From contig NZ_CP093280.1 of NCBI RefSeq assembly GCF_026651855.1, forward strand, positions 3,326,001-3,390,000: DNA of 64,000 nucleotides, written 5' to 3'. Each line of letters begins with the position of its first letter. Position 1 is the first letter of the stretch. This DNA is from Pseudomonas silvicola (GTDB lineage: Bacteria > Pseudomonadota > Gammaproteobacteria > Pseudomonadales > Pseudomonadaceae). The notes beneath the pieces were generated by a model. It did no database searches. It saw only the letters and a program-made list of their open reading frames with translations, and was not told where the DNA came from. Shown here in pieces: positions 18,181 to 26,686 of the stretch. A program made the position numbers and the translations under genes.

Positions 18181-18539
18181 TGCGAAGCCACTCGGTCTTG
18201 CAGCAGTTTCATGCCGCGCTCGACATTGAGGGCGGTGCTGACGCCTGGCAACGTAAGGCCAAGCTCCACCAGGGTAATGGCCACGGCAGGCTGCATGCCG
18301 ACCAGCACGGTCTCGGCGTCCATGATCCGTGACAGGCCTGAGATGGTGCCGATCATGCGGCCGATGAACGAATCAACGATGTCCAGGGCAGAGATATCGA
18401 TCAACACACCGCGAGCCGAAGTGCGGCTGATGCGCTCGGACAGGTCGTCCTGCAACGTCAGCGCCAGCTGGTCATGCATGTCGACCTGAATGGTGACGAG
18501 CAGGAAGCTGCCCATCTGCAGAATAGGGATGCGATCCAT
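18177..18539 (-). CDS. rsbS: Stressosome scaffold protein RsbS
   Basis: 120 residues, a single STAS domain (MDRIPILQMG start typical of RsbS). The conserved phosphorylated serine is in the DISALDIVDSFIGRMI segment. RsbS forms the stressosome core with RsbR and sequesters RsbT until phosphorylated. It starts 4 bases after rsbR ends and overlaps rsbT. Confidence 0.94.
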   Translation of the reverse strand: MDRIPILQMGSFLLVTIQVDMHDQLALTLQDDLSERISRTSARGVLIDISALDIVDSFIGRMIGTISGLSRIMDAETVLVGMQPAVAITLVELGLTLPGVSTALNVERGMKLLQDRVASQ

Positions 18540-18543
18540 AGGC

Positions 18544-19395
18544 TCAGACCGCCTTGCTGACGGTCACGCCCAGGCGGCGCAGGGCCAGGGCCAGGGCGTC
18601 GGCCAGGTTGGCCTTGGTGACCACGCCTTGCAGGTCCAGGCCCAAATGCACGATGGTCTGGGCGATCTGCGGGCGCACGCCGCTGATGATGCAGTCGGCA
18701 CCCATCAGGCGAATGGCGGTCACGGTCTTGAGCAGGTGCTGGGCCACCAGGGTGTCCACGGTGGGCACGCCGGTGATGTCGATGATGGCGATTTCCGAAC
18801 CGGTGTCGACGATGCGCTGCAGCAGCGATTCCATCACCACCTGGGTGCGCTGGGAGTCCAGGGTGCCGATCATTGGCAGGGCCAGCACGCCTTCCCAGAG
18901 CTTGACCACGGGGGTGGACAGTTCCAGCAGTTCTTCCTGCTGACGCTTGATCACTGCCTCGCGGGACTTCTGGAAGGTACGGATGGTGTGCATGCCCAGG
19001 CCGTCCAGCAATTCGGAGATTTCCCAGAGCTGCTCGGCCAGGGTGGCGGGGTTGGCTTCGAATTCACGTTGCAGCAGGCCGAACAGCGGGCCCTTGAGGG
19101 AGAAGATGAACGCGGCGGTCTGCTGCGAGTCCTGGCCGGCCATGGCGCGGCTATGGGACAGCTTTTCGAGGAACTGGCGGGCGGGCTCCCAGTTGCTGCT
19201 GGCCAGGTTCTTGGAATCACCGTTCTGCGAACCCTGGGTGACCAGGCCCAGGAACTCGCCGCACTGCTGGCGTACTTCATCGTCCTTGAGGTTGCGGGTG
19301 CCACCGGTGTTTTCCAGATCCTTGAACCACTGGGCGACCAGATCGGCGTGCGCTTTGTTCAGGGCGTCCAGGGTACGTTGCTGCAGTGCTGCCAT
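18544..19395 (-). CDS. rsbR: Stressosome sensor RsbR
   Basis: 283 residues from the ATG at 19395, which has GAGGAG upstream; a longer frame to 19542 runs into the preceding LysR gene and lacks homology. N-terminal helical sensor-like region (1-150), short linker helix, then a C-terminal STAS domain (about 160-275) with the near-invariant ELSTPVVKLW start, threonine in LIGTLDS-like context (MIGTLDS) and the second threonine in DITGVPTVDT, the sites phosphorylated by RsbT in Bacillus. The N-domain has no obvious PAS or heme motif, so the signal is unknown. First gene of a six-gene operon. Confidence 0.95.
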   Translation of the reverse strand: MAALQQRTLDALNKAHADLVAQWFKDLENTGGTRNLKDDEVRQQCGEFLGLVTQGSQNGDSKNLASSNWEPARQFLEKLSHSRAMAGQDSQQTAAFIFSLKGPLFGLLQREFEANPATLAEQLWEISELLDGLGMHTIRTFQKSREAVIKRQQEELLELSTPVVKLWEGVLALPMIGTLDSQRTQVVMESLLQRIVDTGSEIAIIDITGVPTVDTLVAQHLLKTVTAIRLMGADCIISGVRPQIAQTIVHLGLDLQGVVTKANLADALALALRRLGVTVSKAV

Positions 19396-19483
19396 GTGCG
19401 TGTGCTCCTCGGTGTTTTCTACTCGGTGGGGCGCCTTCGCGCCGCACAGATTATTAGTCAAACAGTGACAATAGGGGGGGAAA

Positions 19484-20434
19484 TTAGTTGTGCGGGTGAA
19501 ACTTAATTTCTGGCGGCCGGGGTGGCCCTGGAGTCGATTCATTTGAAGTGCCGTTCAGATAGGCCTGCAGGCCCTCCAGCAATGCGTCGAACACCACGCG
19601 ACAGCGCGGGGTGTGACGCAGGTCTTCGTGCATCGCCAGCCAGGTGTCCAGGGGCAGGCTGAACTCGCCGGGCAGCACCCGGACGAGTTGTGGGTCACGG
19701 TGCGCCAAGGGTACCTGGCATACGCCCAGCCCGGCTCCGGCGCGCAGCATTGCCAACTGCGCCAGGTCGCTGTCGCTGCGCAGGCTGAAATGCTGGCGGC
19801 GCCATTGGCCGATGGCCTCGCTGGCCGCGCGCAGGAACGGGGTTTGCTGGTCGAAGCCGATCAGCGCATGGTGGAGCAGTTCATCGAGGGTGGCCGGCGT
19901 GCCCCGGGCATGCAAGTAGCGGGCATGGGCGTGCAGGCCCAGTTCGACCCTGCCCAGGTGGCGAGCGATGAGCGCTTCCTGTCGCGGTGCGGTCATGCGC
20001 ACGGCGATGTCTGCCTCGCGGTTGAGCAGGTCTTGCACCTGGTTGCTCAGCACCAGTTCGATCTTCAACGCCGGCCACCGGGCTTGTAGAGCCGTGATGA
20101 TCGGCGGTAGCACCTCGGCGCCGATGATTTCGCTGCTGGTCAGGCGCACGGTCCCCCTGACCTCGCCCTGGCTGTGCGCCGCGCGCTTCATGGCGCTGGC
20201 GCTGGCCAGCATGGTCTCGGCATAGGGTTTGAGCGCCAGCCCCGCCTCGGTGGGCAGCAAGCCGGCCGGGGCGCGGGTGAACAGTGTTATGCCCAATTGT
20301 TGCTCCAGCGCGGCCACATGGCGGCCCACGGTAGGCTGAGCCACGCCCATGGCGCGGGCCGCGGCGGATAGCGAGCCATGGCGCAGCACGCCGAGGTAAG
20401 AGCGGTAGAGGTCCCAGCTGATATCGAAGTCCAT
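19484..20434 (-). CDS. LysR-family transcriptional regulator
   Basis: 316 residues. N-terminal winged helix-turn-helix (about 8-67; SLSAAARAMGVAQPTVGRHV) and a LysR substrate-binding domain (95-295). Divergent to the oxidoreductase gene at 20527, whose expression it probably controls. The last 20 residues are Pro-rich and close to the rsbR promoter region; the 88 bases between it and rsbR hold an AT-rich tract (TTATTAGTC) that probably contains the rsbR promoter. Confidence 0.93.
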   Translation of the reverse strand: MDFDISWDLYRSYLGVLRHGSLSAAARAMGVAQPTVGRHVAALEQQLGITLFTRAPAGLLPTEAGLALKPYAETMLASASAMKRAAHSQGEVRGTVRLTSSEIIGAEVLPPIITALQARWPALKIELVLSNQVQDLLNREADIAVRMTAPRQEALIARHLGRVELGLHAHARYLHARGTPATLDELLHHALIGFDQQTPFLRAASEAIGQWRRQHFSLRSDSDLAQLAMLRAGAGLGVCQVPLAHRDPQLVRVLPGEFSLPLDTWLAMHEDLRHTPRCRVVFDALLEGLQAYLNGTSNESTPGPPRPPEIKFHPHN

Positions 20435-20526
20435 GCATGAATGTATAGCGATGCCACGGTTTTGAACAATTCTGTTTTGCTGATTCAGCCACCAGAATGG
20501 TGCTATCCATCAGCGGAGTATCACCC
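20435..20526. promoter_or_regulatory. Divergent promoter region of LysR and SDR genes
   Basis: 92 bases between divergent genes. Contains an inverted repeat CACCA-GAA-TGGTG at 20490-20502, a possible site for the LysR protein, and GGAG about 10 bases before the oxidoreductase ATG. Confidence 0.4.
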
Positions 20527-21489
20527 ATGAATGACAAAACAGCCTTGGTACTGGGGGCCACGGGCGGTATCGGTAGCGAGATGGTGCGCCAGCTGGTGGC
20601 TGCGGGATGGCGTGTTCGCGCCCTGCATCGCCACCCACCGGTGTCGGCAGGCCCCGTGCATTGGGTGGCGGGCGACGCCATGCACCGTGAGGCGGTGCTG
20701 GCGGCGGCGCGGGGTTGTTCGGTCATTGTGCATGCCGTCAACCCGGCGGGGTATCGCGGCTGGGGCCGACTGGTGCTGCCCATGCTCGAGAACACGGTGG
20801 CCGCGGCGACAGCCCAGGCGGCCACCGTAATCCTGCCAGGTACCCTTTACAACTTTGGCCCGGACAGCTTTGCACAGCTACGGGAAAACAGCCCTCAGCG
20901 CCCGCATAGCCGCAAAGGTGCCATCCGGGTGAGGATGGAACAGCGCCTGGCGGACGCCACTGGGCAAGGCGTGCGGGTGATCATCGTGCGTGCCGGGGAT
21001 TTTTTCGGGCCTTCGGCGGGCAACAACTGGTTCTCCCAGGGGCTAGTGAAGCCGGGGCGCCAAGTCAGCCGGGTGAATGTACCGGGTGTGGTGGGACACC
21101 AGTGGGCCTACATTCCGGATGTGGCATGCACGATGATGGCGCTGCTGGCGCGGCGGGAGCGGTTGGTGCCTTTCGCGGTGTACCACATGGCTGGACACTG
21201 GGATGCGGACGGGCAACAGATGGCCCAGGCGATCGTGCGGCGGGTCACCTGGCGCGGTGTCAGGGCGCCGTTGGTCAAGCGGTTTCCGTGGTGGCTGGTG
21301 TGCCTGGCCGCCCCCTTTGTCGAGACGTTCCGCGAGTTGTGGGAGATGCGTTACCTGTGGCGTGAGCCGGTACGCATGGGCAATGAGCGGTTGCTGGCGG
21401 AACTGGGCGCTGAGCCGCACACCCCTCTGGATGAGGCCATCGAGACCACCCTGCTGGGATTGGGGTGTTTCCCCGCAGAAGCCCCATAG
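20527..21489 (+). CDS. NAD(P)-dependent epimerase/dehydratase-family protein
   Basis: 320 residues from the ATG at 20527, preceded by GGAG; a start 30 bases upstream lacks a ribosome site. The N-terminus has the Rossmann motif GATGGIG (residues 10-16) typical of atypical or extended short-chain dehydrogenases. Residues TLYNFGPDSF and the following YHMAGH region match the NAD-dependent epimerase fold, but the canonical YxxxK is not clear. Substrate unknown. Divergent from a LysR regulator. Confidence 0.85.
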   Translation: MNDKTALVLGATGGIGSEMVRQLVAAGWRVRALHRHPPVSAGPVHWVAGDAMHREAVLAAARGCSVIVHAVNPAGYRGWGRLVLPMLENTVAAATAQAATVILPGTLYNFGPDSFAQLRENSPQRPHSRKGAIRVRMEQRLADATGQGVRVIIVRAGDFFGPSAGNNWFSQGLVKPGRQVSRVNVPGVVGHQWAYIPDVACTMMALLARRERLVPFAVYHMAGHWDADGQQMAQAIVRRVTWRGVRAPLVKRFPWWLVCLAAPFVETFRELWEMRYLWREPVRMGNERLLAELGAEPHTPLDEAIETTLLGLGCFPAEAP

Positions 21490-21533
21490 CGGCCATCGTC
21501 GGTTGTGGGAGCCTGCTGCTGCACGGCGTTCGT

Positions 21534-21615
21534 GACGTGGCCAGGTCCGCTGCAGGACCGGGCGCAAGCCCGGGAAGCAGACGACGCGGTCCGCTTCCCG
21601 AGCCCCGGTGGGGCC
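21534..21615. repeat. Composite REP-like element, type A half-arm plus type B palindrome
   Basis: 21534-21553 matches one arm of the type A palindrome with one mismatch. It runs straight into a type B palindrome: GGACCGGGCGCAAGCCCGGG (from 21555) faces CTTCCCGAGCCCCGGTGGGG (up to 21613). Type B is the element that is amplified at 53731-55528. The element sits between the convergent oxidoreductase and amidase genes, again fitting a bidirectional terminator role. Confidence 0.7.
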
Positions 21616-21628
21616 CGCCGAGAAGACC

Positions 21629-23317
21629 TCAGCCCAGCGGCGGGGTGCGCGGGGGGATCTGGCGTTTGCTGCCGGTGGCCTCGAACGCCGACGCCAGGCG
21701 CAGCAGCGCCGAGTCGTCATAGGCACGGCCGGCGAACGTCAGGCCCACCGGCATGCCGATGTCGGCCATCACGCCCATGGGCACGGTGACCGTGGGCACG
21801 CCCAGGTGGCGGATGGCGAGGTTGCCGTTGGCCACCCACACGCCATTGCTCCAGGCGATGTCCGCCGAGGCCGGGTTGACGTCAGCGTCGGCCGGGCCCA
21901 CGTCGGCCACGGTGGGGAACAGCACGGCGTCGAGCTTCAGGGTGGTCATCCAGTCTTCCAGGTCGATGCGCCGGGTTTGCTCCAGGCCGCGCAGGCCGTC
22001 CGGCAACGTCGGGATCTGGTCCCACGGGGTGATGCCACGCTCGGCCATGCGCACGTACTCGTCCATGCCGGCCGCCAGGTCGCCCTCACGGTTAGGCAAG
22101 GTGCCGGGGTCGTGGGGGAAGATCTTTGGCCCGTCCACGTCCTTGAGCCGGTTCAGTGCGGGGTCGCCGTTGGCCTGCAGGAAGTCATCGAACGCCCAGG
22201 CGCTCAGGTCCCATAGTTCATGGTGCATGAACGCGGGCGACACCAGCCCGCGGGTGAATACCGTCGGCGCACCGGGGCGGTCGCCTTCGCAATTGGAGAC
22301 CAGAGGGAAGTCGACTTCCACCACCTCGGCACCGGCCGCTTCCAGGGCCCGGCGTGCCTGCTGCCACAGGTCGATGACACTGGCGCGGGTGTGGATGCGC
22401 TGGCCGGTGGGCCCGCCGATGCCCGGTGTGTCAGCGGTGCCTGCCTCGGGGTCGGCGTTGATGAACATCCGCGGCACGCCGAGGCGCTTGCCCGCCAGCG
22501 CCGCCGGCTGCGCGGCCAGGGCCGGGTAGCTGGCCGGGCGTACCGAGCTGACGCTGGGGATAGGCACCCAGGGTTGCAGGCGCCAGAGGTCGCCGCGGGT
22601 GTCGGGGTCTTCGGCCACCACCACGTCCAGGACTTCCAGCAGGTCGGCCATGGTGCGGGCGTAGGGCACGACCACGTCCATGGTCGGCGTGAGGGGCCAG
22701 TTGCCGCGCACCGAGATCACCCCGCGTGAGGGGGTGTAGGCGCACAGGCCGTTGTTGGAGGCCGGGCCACGGCCGCTGGACCAGGTTTCCTCGGCCAGGC
22801 CGAAGGCGGCGAAGCTGGCGGCGGTGGCGGTGCCGGCACCGTTGGACGAGCCCGAGGCGAACGGCGCGGTCAGGTAGCCGGCGTTATAGGGGCTTTCGGC
22901 GCGGCCATAAACGCCACGCTGCATGCCGCCATTGGCCATGGGCGGCATGTTGGTCTTGCCCAGGCAGATGGCGCCGCCCGCCCGCAGGCGCTCGATGGTG
23001 AAAGCGTCGCGGTAGGCCACCAGGTGGGCGAAGGCCGGGCTGCCCGAGGCCGCGGTCAGGCCCTTCACCAGGTAGCTGTCCTTGGCGGTGTAGGGGATGC
23101 CGTCCAGCGGGCCGAGGGTTTCGCCGCGGGCGCGGCGGGCGTCCGAGGCCTGGGCTTCGGCCAGTGCCTGGGGGTTGCGCACTACCACGGCATTGAGCTC
23201 GCCATCGTAGGTGTCGATGCGCGTCAGGTACGCCTGCACCAGTTCCACGGCGGTGGTCTGGCCCGATTCCAGGGCGGCCCGCAAGTGGGCGATGGAAACT
23301 TCGGTGACCTCGATCAT
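21629..23317 (-). CDS. Amidase signature family enzyme
   Basis: 562 residues. Amidase-signature hydrolase with the Ser-Ser-Lys triad: Lys79 in PYTAKD, cis-Ser157 in ASGSSNG and nucleophile Ser181 in TWSSGRG. The glycine-rich signature is somewhat unusual (GSSNGAGTATAA instead of GSSGGSAAAVAA). No signal peptide, so cytoplasmic. Cleaves an amide bond in an unknown substrate; it is not GatA, since no gatB or gatC adjoins. The ribosome site before the ATG is weak. Resembles AtzF/6-aminohexanoate-type or indoleacetamide-type amidases only in a general way. Confidence 0.88.
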   Translation of the reverse strand: MIEVTEVSIAHLRAALESGQTTAVELVQAYLTRIDTYDGELNAVVVRNPQALAEAQASDARRARGETLGPLDGIPYTAKDSYLVKGLTAASGSPAFAHLVAYRDAFTIERLRAGGAICLGKTNMPPMANGGMQRGVYGRAESPYNAGYLTAPFASGSSNGAGTATAASFAAFGLAEETWSSGRGPASNNGLCAYTPSRGVISVRGNWPLTPTMDVVVPYARTMADLLEVLDVVVAEDPDTRGDLWRLQPWVPIPSVSSVRPASYPALAAQPAALAGKRLGVPRMFINADPEAGTADTPGIGGPTGQRIHTRASVIDLWQQARRALEAAGAEVVEVDFPLVSNCEGDRPGAPTVFTRGLVSPAFMHHELWDLSAWAFDDFLQANGDPALNRLKDVDGPKIFPHDPGTLPNREGDLAAGMDEYVRMAERGITPWDQIPTLPDGLRGLEQTRRIDLEDWMTTLKLDAVLFPTVADVGPADADVNPASADIAWSNGVWVANGNLAIRHLGVPTVTVPMGVMADIGMPVGLTFAGRAYDDSALLRLASAFEATGSKRQIPPRTPPLG

Positions 23318-23518
23318 GCGGGCACCACTGGCAGGAAGGCGGGGGTGTGGGTGTTCATAAGCAATTCTCGTCGCAGGGCGCGTGGGCCACAGGTTGGGTA
23401 CAGACGACCTAAACGGCTATTTAACACCATGTTGCTCCCTGGGGCACCGGGGTCGGTGGTGGAGCGGCGGTATGGCGGGGTAGAGTGTCGCAAGTCTGTA
23501 AACTCACGAGGGATTGCG

Positions 23519-24286
23519 ATGTCAGCCGACCAGCCACGCTACGAACGGATTCTGCTCACCAACGACGACGGTATCGATGCCCCGGGGCTTGCGGTGCTGG
23601 AACATATCGCTGCGCAATTGGCCCGCGAGGTGTGGGTGGTGGCGCCTTTGCAGGACCAGAGCGGCACTTCCCACTCCCTGAGCCTGCACGCGCCGTTGCG
23701 GCTGAGCGAACAGGGCGAACGGCGTTTCGCCGTCACGGGCACCCCGGGAGATTGCGTGGCCATGGGCCTGGCTCACCTGCTCAAGGATAACCCGCCTGAC
23801 CTGATTCTCTCCGGGGTCAACCGGGGTGCCAACCTCGGGATCGAGACGGCCTACTCGGGCACCGTCGGCGCGGCCATGACCGGCATGCTGTTCGGTGTGC
23901 GCTCACTGGCCCTCAGCCAAGCCTTCAGCGACCGTGACGCCGTGCCATGGGCGGTCGCGCGCGAGCATGGCGCGCGGGTGGTTGCGCAACTGCTGGACAT
24001 GGGCTGGCCGCAGGATGTGTGCTTGAACATCAACTTCCCCAGCACCACGCCCGATGCGGTGCGTGGCCTGAAGCTGACCCGCCAGGGCAGCGGGGTATTG
24101 AAGGGTTTGTCCGTTCGTTCCGAAGTGGACCCGCGTGGTATCGGTTACCACTGGCTCAAGCTGGAACGCCATGGCCGCCCGGACCAGGACGGTACCGAGA
24201 CGGCCGAACTGCGCGCCGGCCACATCACCGTGACCCCGCTGCAGTTCGAGCGCACCCACAGCAGCGCGTTGGCGGCGTTCCTTTGA
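23519..24286 (+). CDS. SurE-like 5'/3'-nucleotidase
   Basis: 255 residues from the ATG at 23519 with GAGGGA upstream. N-terminal ILLTNDDGIDAPG with metal-binding Asp16 and Asp17, the SGTSHS loop, and SGVNRGANLG carrying the metal-binding Asn are all diagnostic of the SurE phosphatase family (nucleoside monophosphates to nucleosides). The housekeeping surE lies next to pcm, nlpD and rpoS in Pseudomonas; none of these is here, so this is probably a second, divergent copy. Confidence 0.92.
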   Translation: MSADQPRYERILLTNDDGIDAPGLAVLEHIAAQLAREVWVVAPLQDQSGTSHSLSLHAPLRLSEQGERRFAVTGTPGDCVAMGLAHLLKDNPPDLILSGVNRGANLGIETAYSGTVGAAMTGMLFGVRSLALSQAFSDRDAVPWAVAREHGARVVAQLLDMGWPQDVCLNINFPSTTPDAVRGLKLTRQGSGVLKGLSVRSEVDPRGIGYHWLKLERHGRPDQDGTETAELRAGHITVTPLQFERTHSSALAAFL

Positions 24287-24307
24287 GCGGCCCACACTTG
24301 GCCCGTG

Positions 24308-25501
24308 TCAGCCCTTGCGGCGCATCATCAGCAGGGCAATGACCACTGCCACCGCCGCCAGTGCGGTGGCAATCACCCCCACCGACCCCACGCCATAGTC
24401 ACGTATGCCCACGCCGCCGACGATAGCCCCCAAGCCAATCCCGGCATTGGCCGCCGAGATGTTCAACGACGCTGCCAGCGCCTGGGCGCTACCGCCGGCC
24501 TGCATGACCCGCACCTGGCACACCGGAAACAGCGCGGTATAGCCGATGCCCCACGCTACCAGCGCGGCCACCAGACCCAGGTGGTTGGCTGCCAGGGGCA
24601 CCACGGCCAGCATTCCGGCGCCCATCACCAGCAGGAACAGCACCATGGCTCCCAGTGGCCGCCGGTCCACCAGGCTGCCGCCCCACTGGTTGCCCAGCAT
24701 GCCCACCGCGCCGAAGCCCATCAACCACCAGCCCACCTGGCTGGGAGGAATGCCGGCCAGGCGCTCGAGCAGATCGGCCAGGTAGGTGTAGGCAGTAAAC
24801 ATGGCCGTGAACGCCACGACCGACAGCAGCACATGCGCAAGGAAACGTGGCTGGCGCAAGATGGCGGTCTGCGGCGCTGCCTGGTCAGCCTTGGGTGAGG
24901 CGGGCAGGGCGGGCATCCGCCAGTGCATCAGCAGGGCGATCAGCAGCGACACGCTGGCCAATACCCAGAAGCTGCCGCGCCAGCCGATGCTGTCGGCCGC
25001 GACGGTGCCCAGCGGCACACCGAACACCAGCGCCGCGGAAATGCCCAGGTAGACCTTCGAGACGGCCTTGCCTTCATTGCCCGGCCCGGCCAATTGCCCG
25101 GCCGTTTCGCTGGCCGTGCCCCAGAATACCGGCAGCCCCAGGGCGGGGATGAAGCGCGCCACCGCCATCATCCAGATGTTGGTGGACAGCGCCGCCAGCA
25201 CGTTCGAGGCGGCAAATACCAGCAGGATCACCGTGAACAGTTGCTTGCGTGGCACGTGGGCCAGGCGCGCGGTCAGCACCGGCCCGAACAGCATCACCGT
25301 GAACGCGAACAAGGTCACCACCTGGCCAGCCAGGGCGATGGAGATGTTCAGGTCGCGGGCCAGGGCTGGCAGCAGGCCGACGATCAGGAATTCGGTGGTG
25401 ACGATGATGAACGCGGCCACCATCATGATCAGTATCGGCAGGCCCGTGTGTGAAGTAGCGGGGGCGGTAGGCGTGGCGTGGGCCAACGTGGGCGACGGCA
25501 T
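24308..25501 (-). CDS. MFS transporter, drug/sugar-efflux type
   Basis: 397 residues with 12 predicted membrane helices. The region between helices 2 and 3 (FGPVLTARLAHVPRKQ) matches the major facilitator motif; overall it looks like the DHA1/AraJ group of proton-coupled exporters. It is convergent with surE-like (21-base gap) and divergent from a LysR gene that probably controls it. Substrate unknown. Confidence 0.88.
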   Translation of the reverse strand: MPSPTLAHATPTAPATSHTGLPILIMMVAAFIIVTTEFLIVGLLPALARDLNISIALAGQVVTLFAFTVMLFGPVLTARLAHVPRKQLFTVILLVFAASNVLAALSTNIWMMAVARFIPALGLPVFWGTASETAGQLAGPGNEGKAVSKVYLGISAALVFGVPLGTVAADSIGWRGSFWVLASVSLLIALLMHWRMPALPASPKADQAAPQTAILRQPRFLAHVLLSVVAFTAMFTAYTYLADLLERLAGIPPSQVGWWLMGFGAVGMLGNQWGGSLVDRRPLGAMVLFLLVMGAGMLAVVPLAANHLGLVAALVAWGIGYTALFPVCQVRVMQAGGSAQALAASLNISAANAGIGLGAIVGGVGIRDYGVGSVGVIATALAAVAVVIALLMMRRKG

Positions 25502-25610
25502 GAACAGGGTACTCCAATAATAGATTGGACTAGGCTATTAGAGAATTTCGTGTTCATCTCTGGCATTTACGACTAGCTGATCTGAATCATATTCATCAAT
25601 GAGGATGCCG
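25502..25610. promoter_or_regulatory. Divergent LysR-type operator region
   Basis: 109 bases between MFS and LysR genes. TAATAG (25518-25523) and CTATTA (25535-25540) form a 6-bp inverted repeat separated by 11 bases, the spacing expected for a LysR T-N11-A site. It lies 17 bases from the transporter start, so binding would affect that gene directly. Confidence 0.5.
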
Positions 25611-26567
25611 ATGTATTCTTCTGAACGCCTCAAGGGCCTGGACGTGTTCGTCACCGTGGCGGACCTGGGCAGTTTCACGGCCGCCGCCGAGCGCCTGAAC
25701 CTCACGGGTTCGGCGGTGAGCAAGAGCGTCGCGCGCCTCGAGACCCGCCTGGGCACGCGGCTGTTCCAGCGCACCACACGGCGCCTGGCGTTGACCGAAG
25801 CCGGCCAGACGTTTTACCGCACCTGCGCCACCGTGTTGTCGGACCTGGAAGAAGTGGAGGGCGTGCTGGCCCTGGAACAGACCGAGCCCCACGGCAAGGT
25901 ACGCATCGACCTGCCAGCGTCGTATGGGCGCCTGCATGTGCTGCCGCTGATTCTCGACTTCGTCCGCCTGCACCCCCGCTTGCAGCCTCAGGTTTCATTC
26001 TCCGACCGCTTTGTGGACCCGGTTCACGAAGGGATCGACATCGTCGTGCGCCTGGGTGGTTCGGATGCCTGGTCATCGGCCGTGGGCCACCGTTTCTTCG
26101 GCACCCAACGGCTGATCTTCTGTGCCTCGGCCCAATACCTGCGCGAGCACGGCACGCCGCTGTCGGCGCCTGACCTGGAGCACCACCAGTGCGTGGGCTA
26201 CGGCCAGAATGACGGCATGGTCAGCCCCTGGTACTTCAAGGGCAGCCAGCCGGGGGACCTGGAGCGACGCATCATGCACCCCCATGTGGCGGTGGGTGAT
26301 GGTGAGGGCGAAGTCATGGCGGTGCTCGCCGGCCTGGGCATCGCCCAGTTGCCCACTTGGCTGGCGCAGAAGCACCTGGACAGCGGCGCCATGGTGGAAG
26401 TGCTGCCGCACCTGGCGACAGATGGCTTGCCCATGAACCTGGTATGGCTGAAAAGCCGCGAGAACCTTCCCAAGGTGCAGGCGTTGTTGTCCTACCTTGC
26501 CAAGCGTCTGACCCCTTCAGGCAGCCACGCGCTCAATGCAGAAGCGGGCTTGCCAGCAAGCATTTAA
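25611..26567 (+). CDS. LysR-family transcriptional regulator
   Basis: Start chosen at the ATG at 25611 because GAGG (25601-25604) lies 6 bases before it; in-frame ATGs at 25599 and 25605 overlap that site. About 318 residues: helix-turn-helix (SFTAAAERLNLTGSAVSKSV, about residues 18-37) and a substrate-binding domain (90-290). Divergent from the MFS exporter, so probably its regulator. Confidence 0.93.
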   Translation: MYSSERLKGLDVFVTVADLGSFTAAAERLNLTGSAVSKSVARLETRLGTRLFQRTTRRLALTEAGQTFYRTCATVLSDLEEVEGVLALEQTEPHGKVRIDLPASYGRLHVLPLILDFVRLHPRLQPQVSFSDRFVDPVHEGIDIVVRLGGSDAWSSAVGHRFFGTQRLIFCASAQYLREHGTPLSAPDLEHHQCVGYGQNDGMVSPWYFKGSQPGDLERRIMHPHVAVGDGEGEVMAVLAGLGIAQLPTWLAQKHLDSGAMVEVLPHLATDGLPMNLVWLKSRENLPKVQALLSYLAKRLTPSGSHALNAEAGLPASI

Positions 26568-26594
26568 AGCCACACAAGTTCCCACAGGGGACAT

Positions 26595-26631
26595 TTGACA
26601 CCCTGCAAGGCCCGTCATACGATGTCATACA
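26595..26631 (+). promoter_or_regulatory. Sigma-70 promoter with two GntR-type half-palindromes
   Basis: TTGACA (26595-26600), 17 bases, TACGAT (26618-26623): a near-ideal vegetative promoter for the transporter at 26687. CGTCATACG (26613-26621) and TGTCATACA (26623-26631) overlap the -10 box; both have the core GT-N3-AC seen in FadR-type GntR operators, and they lie exactly one helical turn (10 bases) apart. A repressor bound here would block the promoter. The regulator gene is not in the window. Confidence 0.6.
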
Positions 26632-26686
26632 AATCCACCGCTCTGCTGTCGAGTGGATCAATAAAAACAATAAAGGAAGCCGCAGC

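Noticed and set aside
23318-23359. Fourteen-codon leader frame overlapping the amidase start (ATGA)
   Set aside because: No ribosome site and no conserved feature; probably chance.
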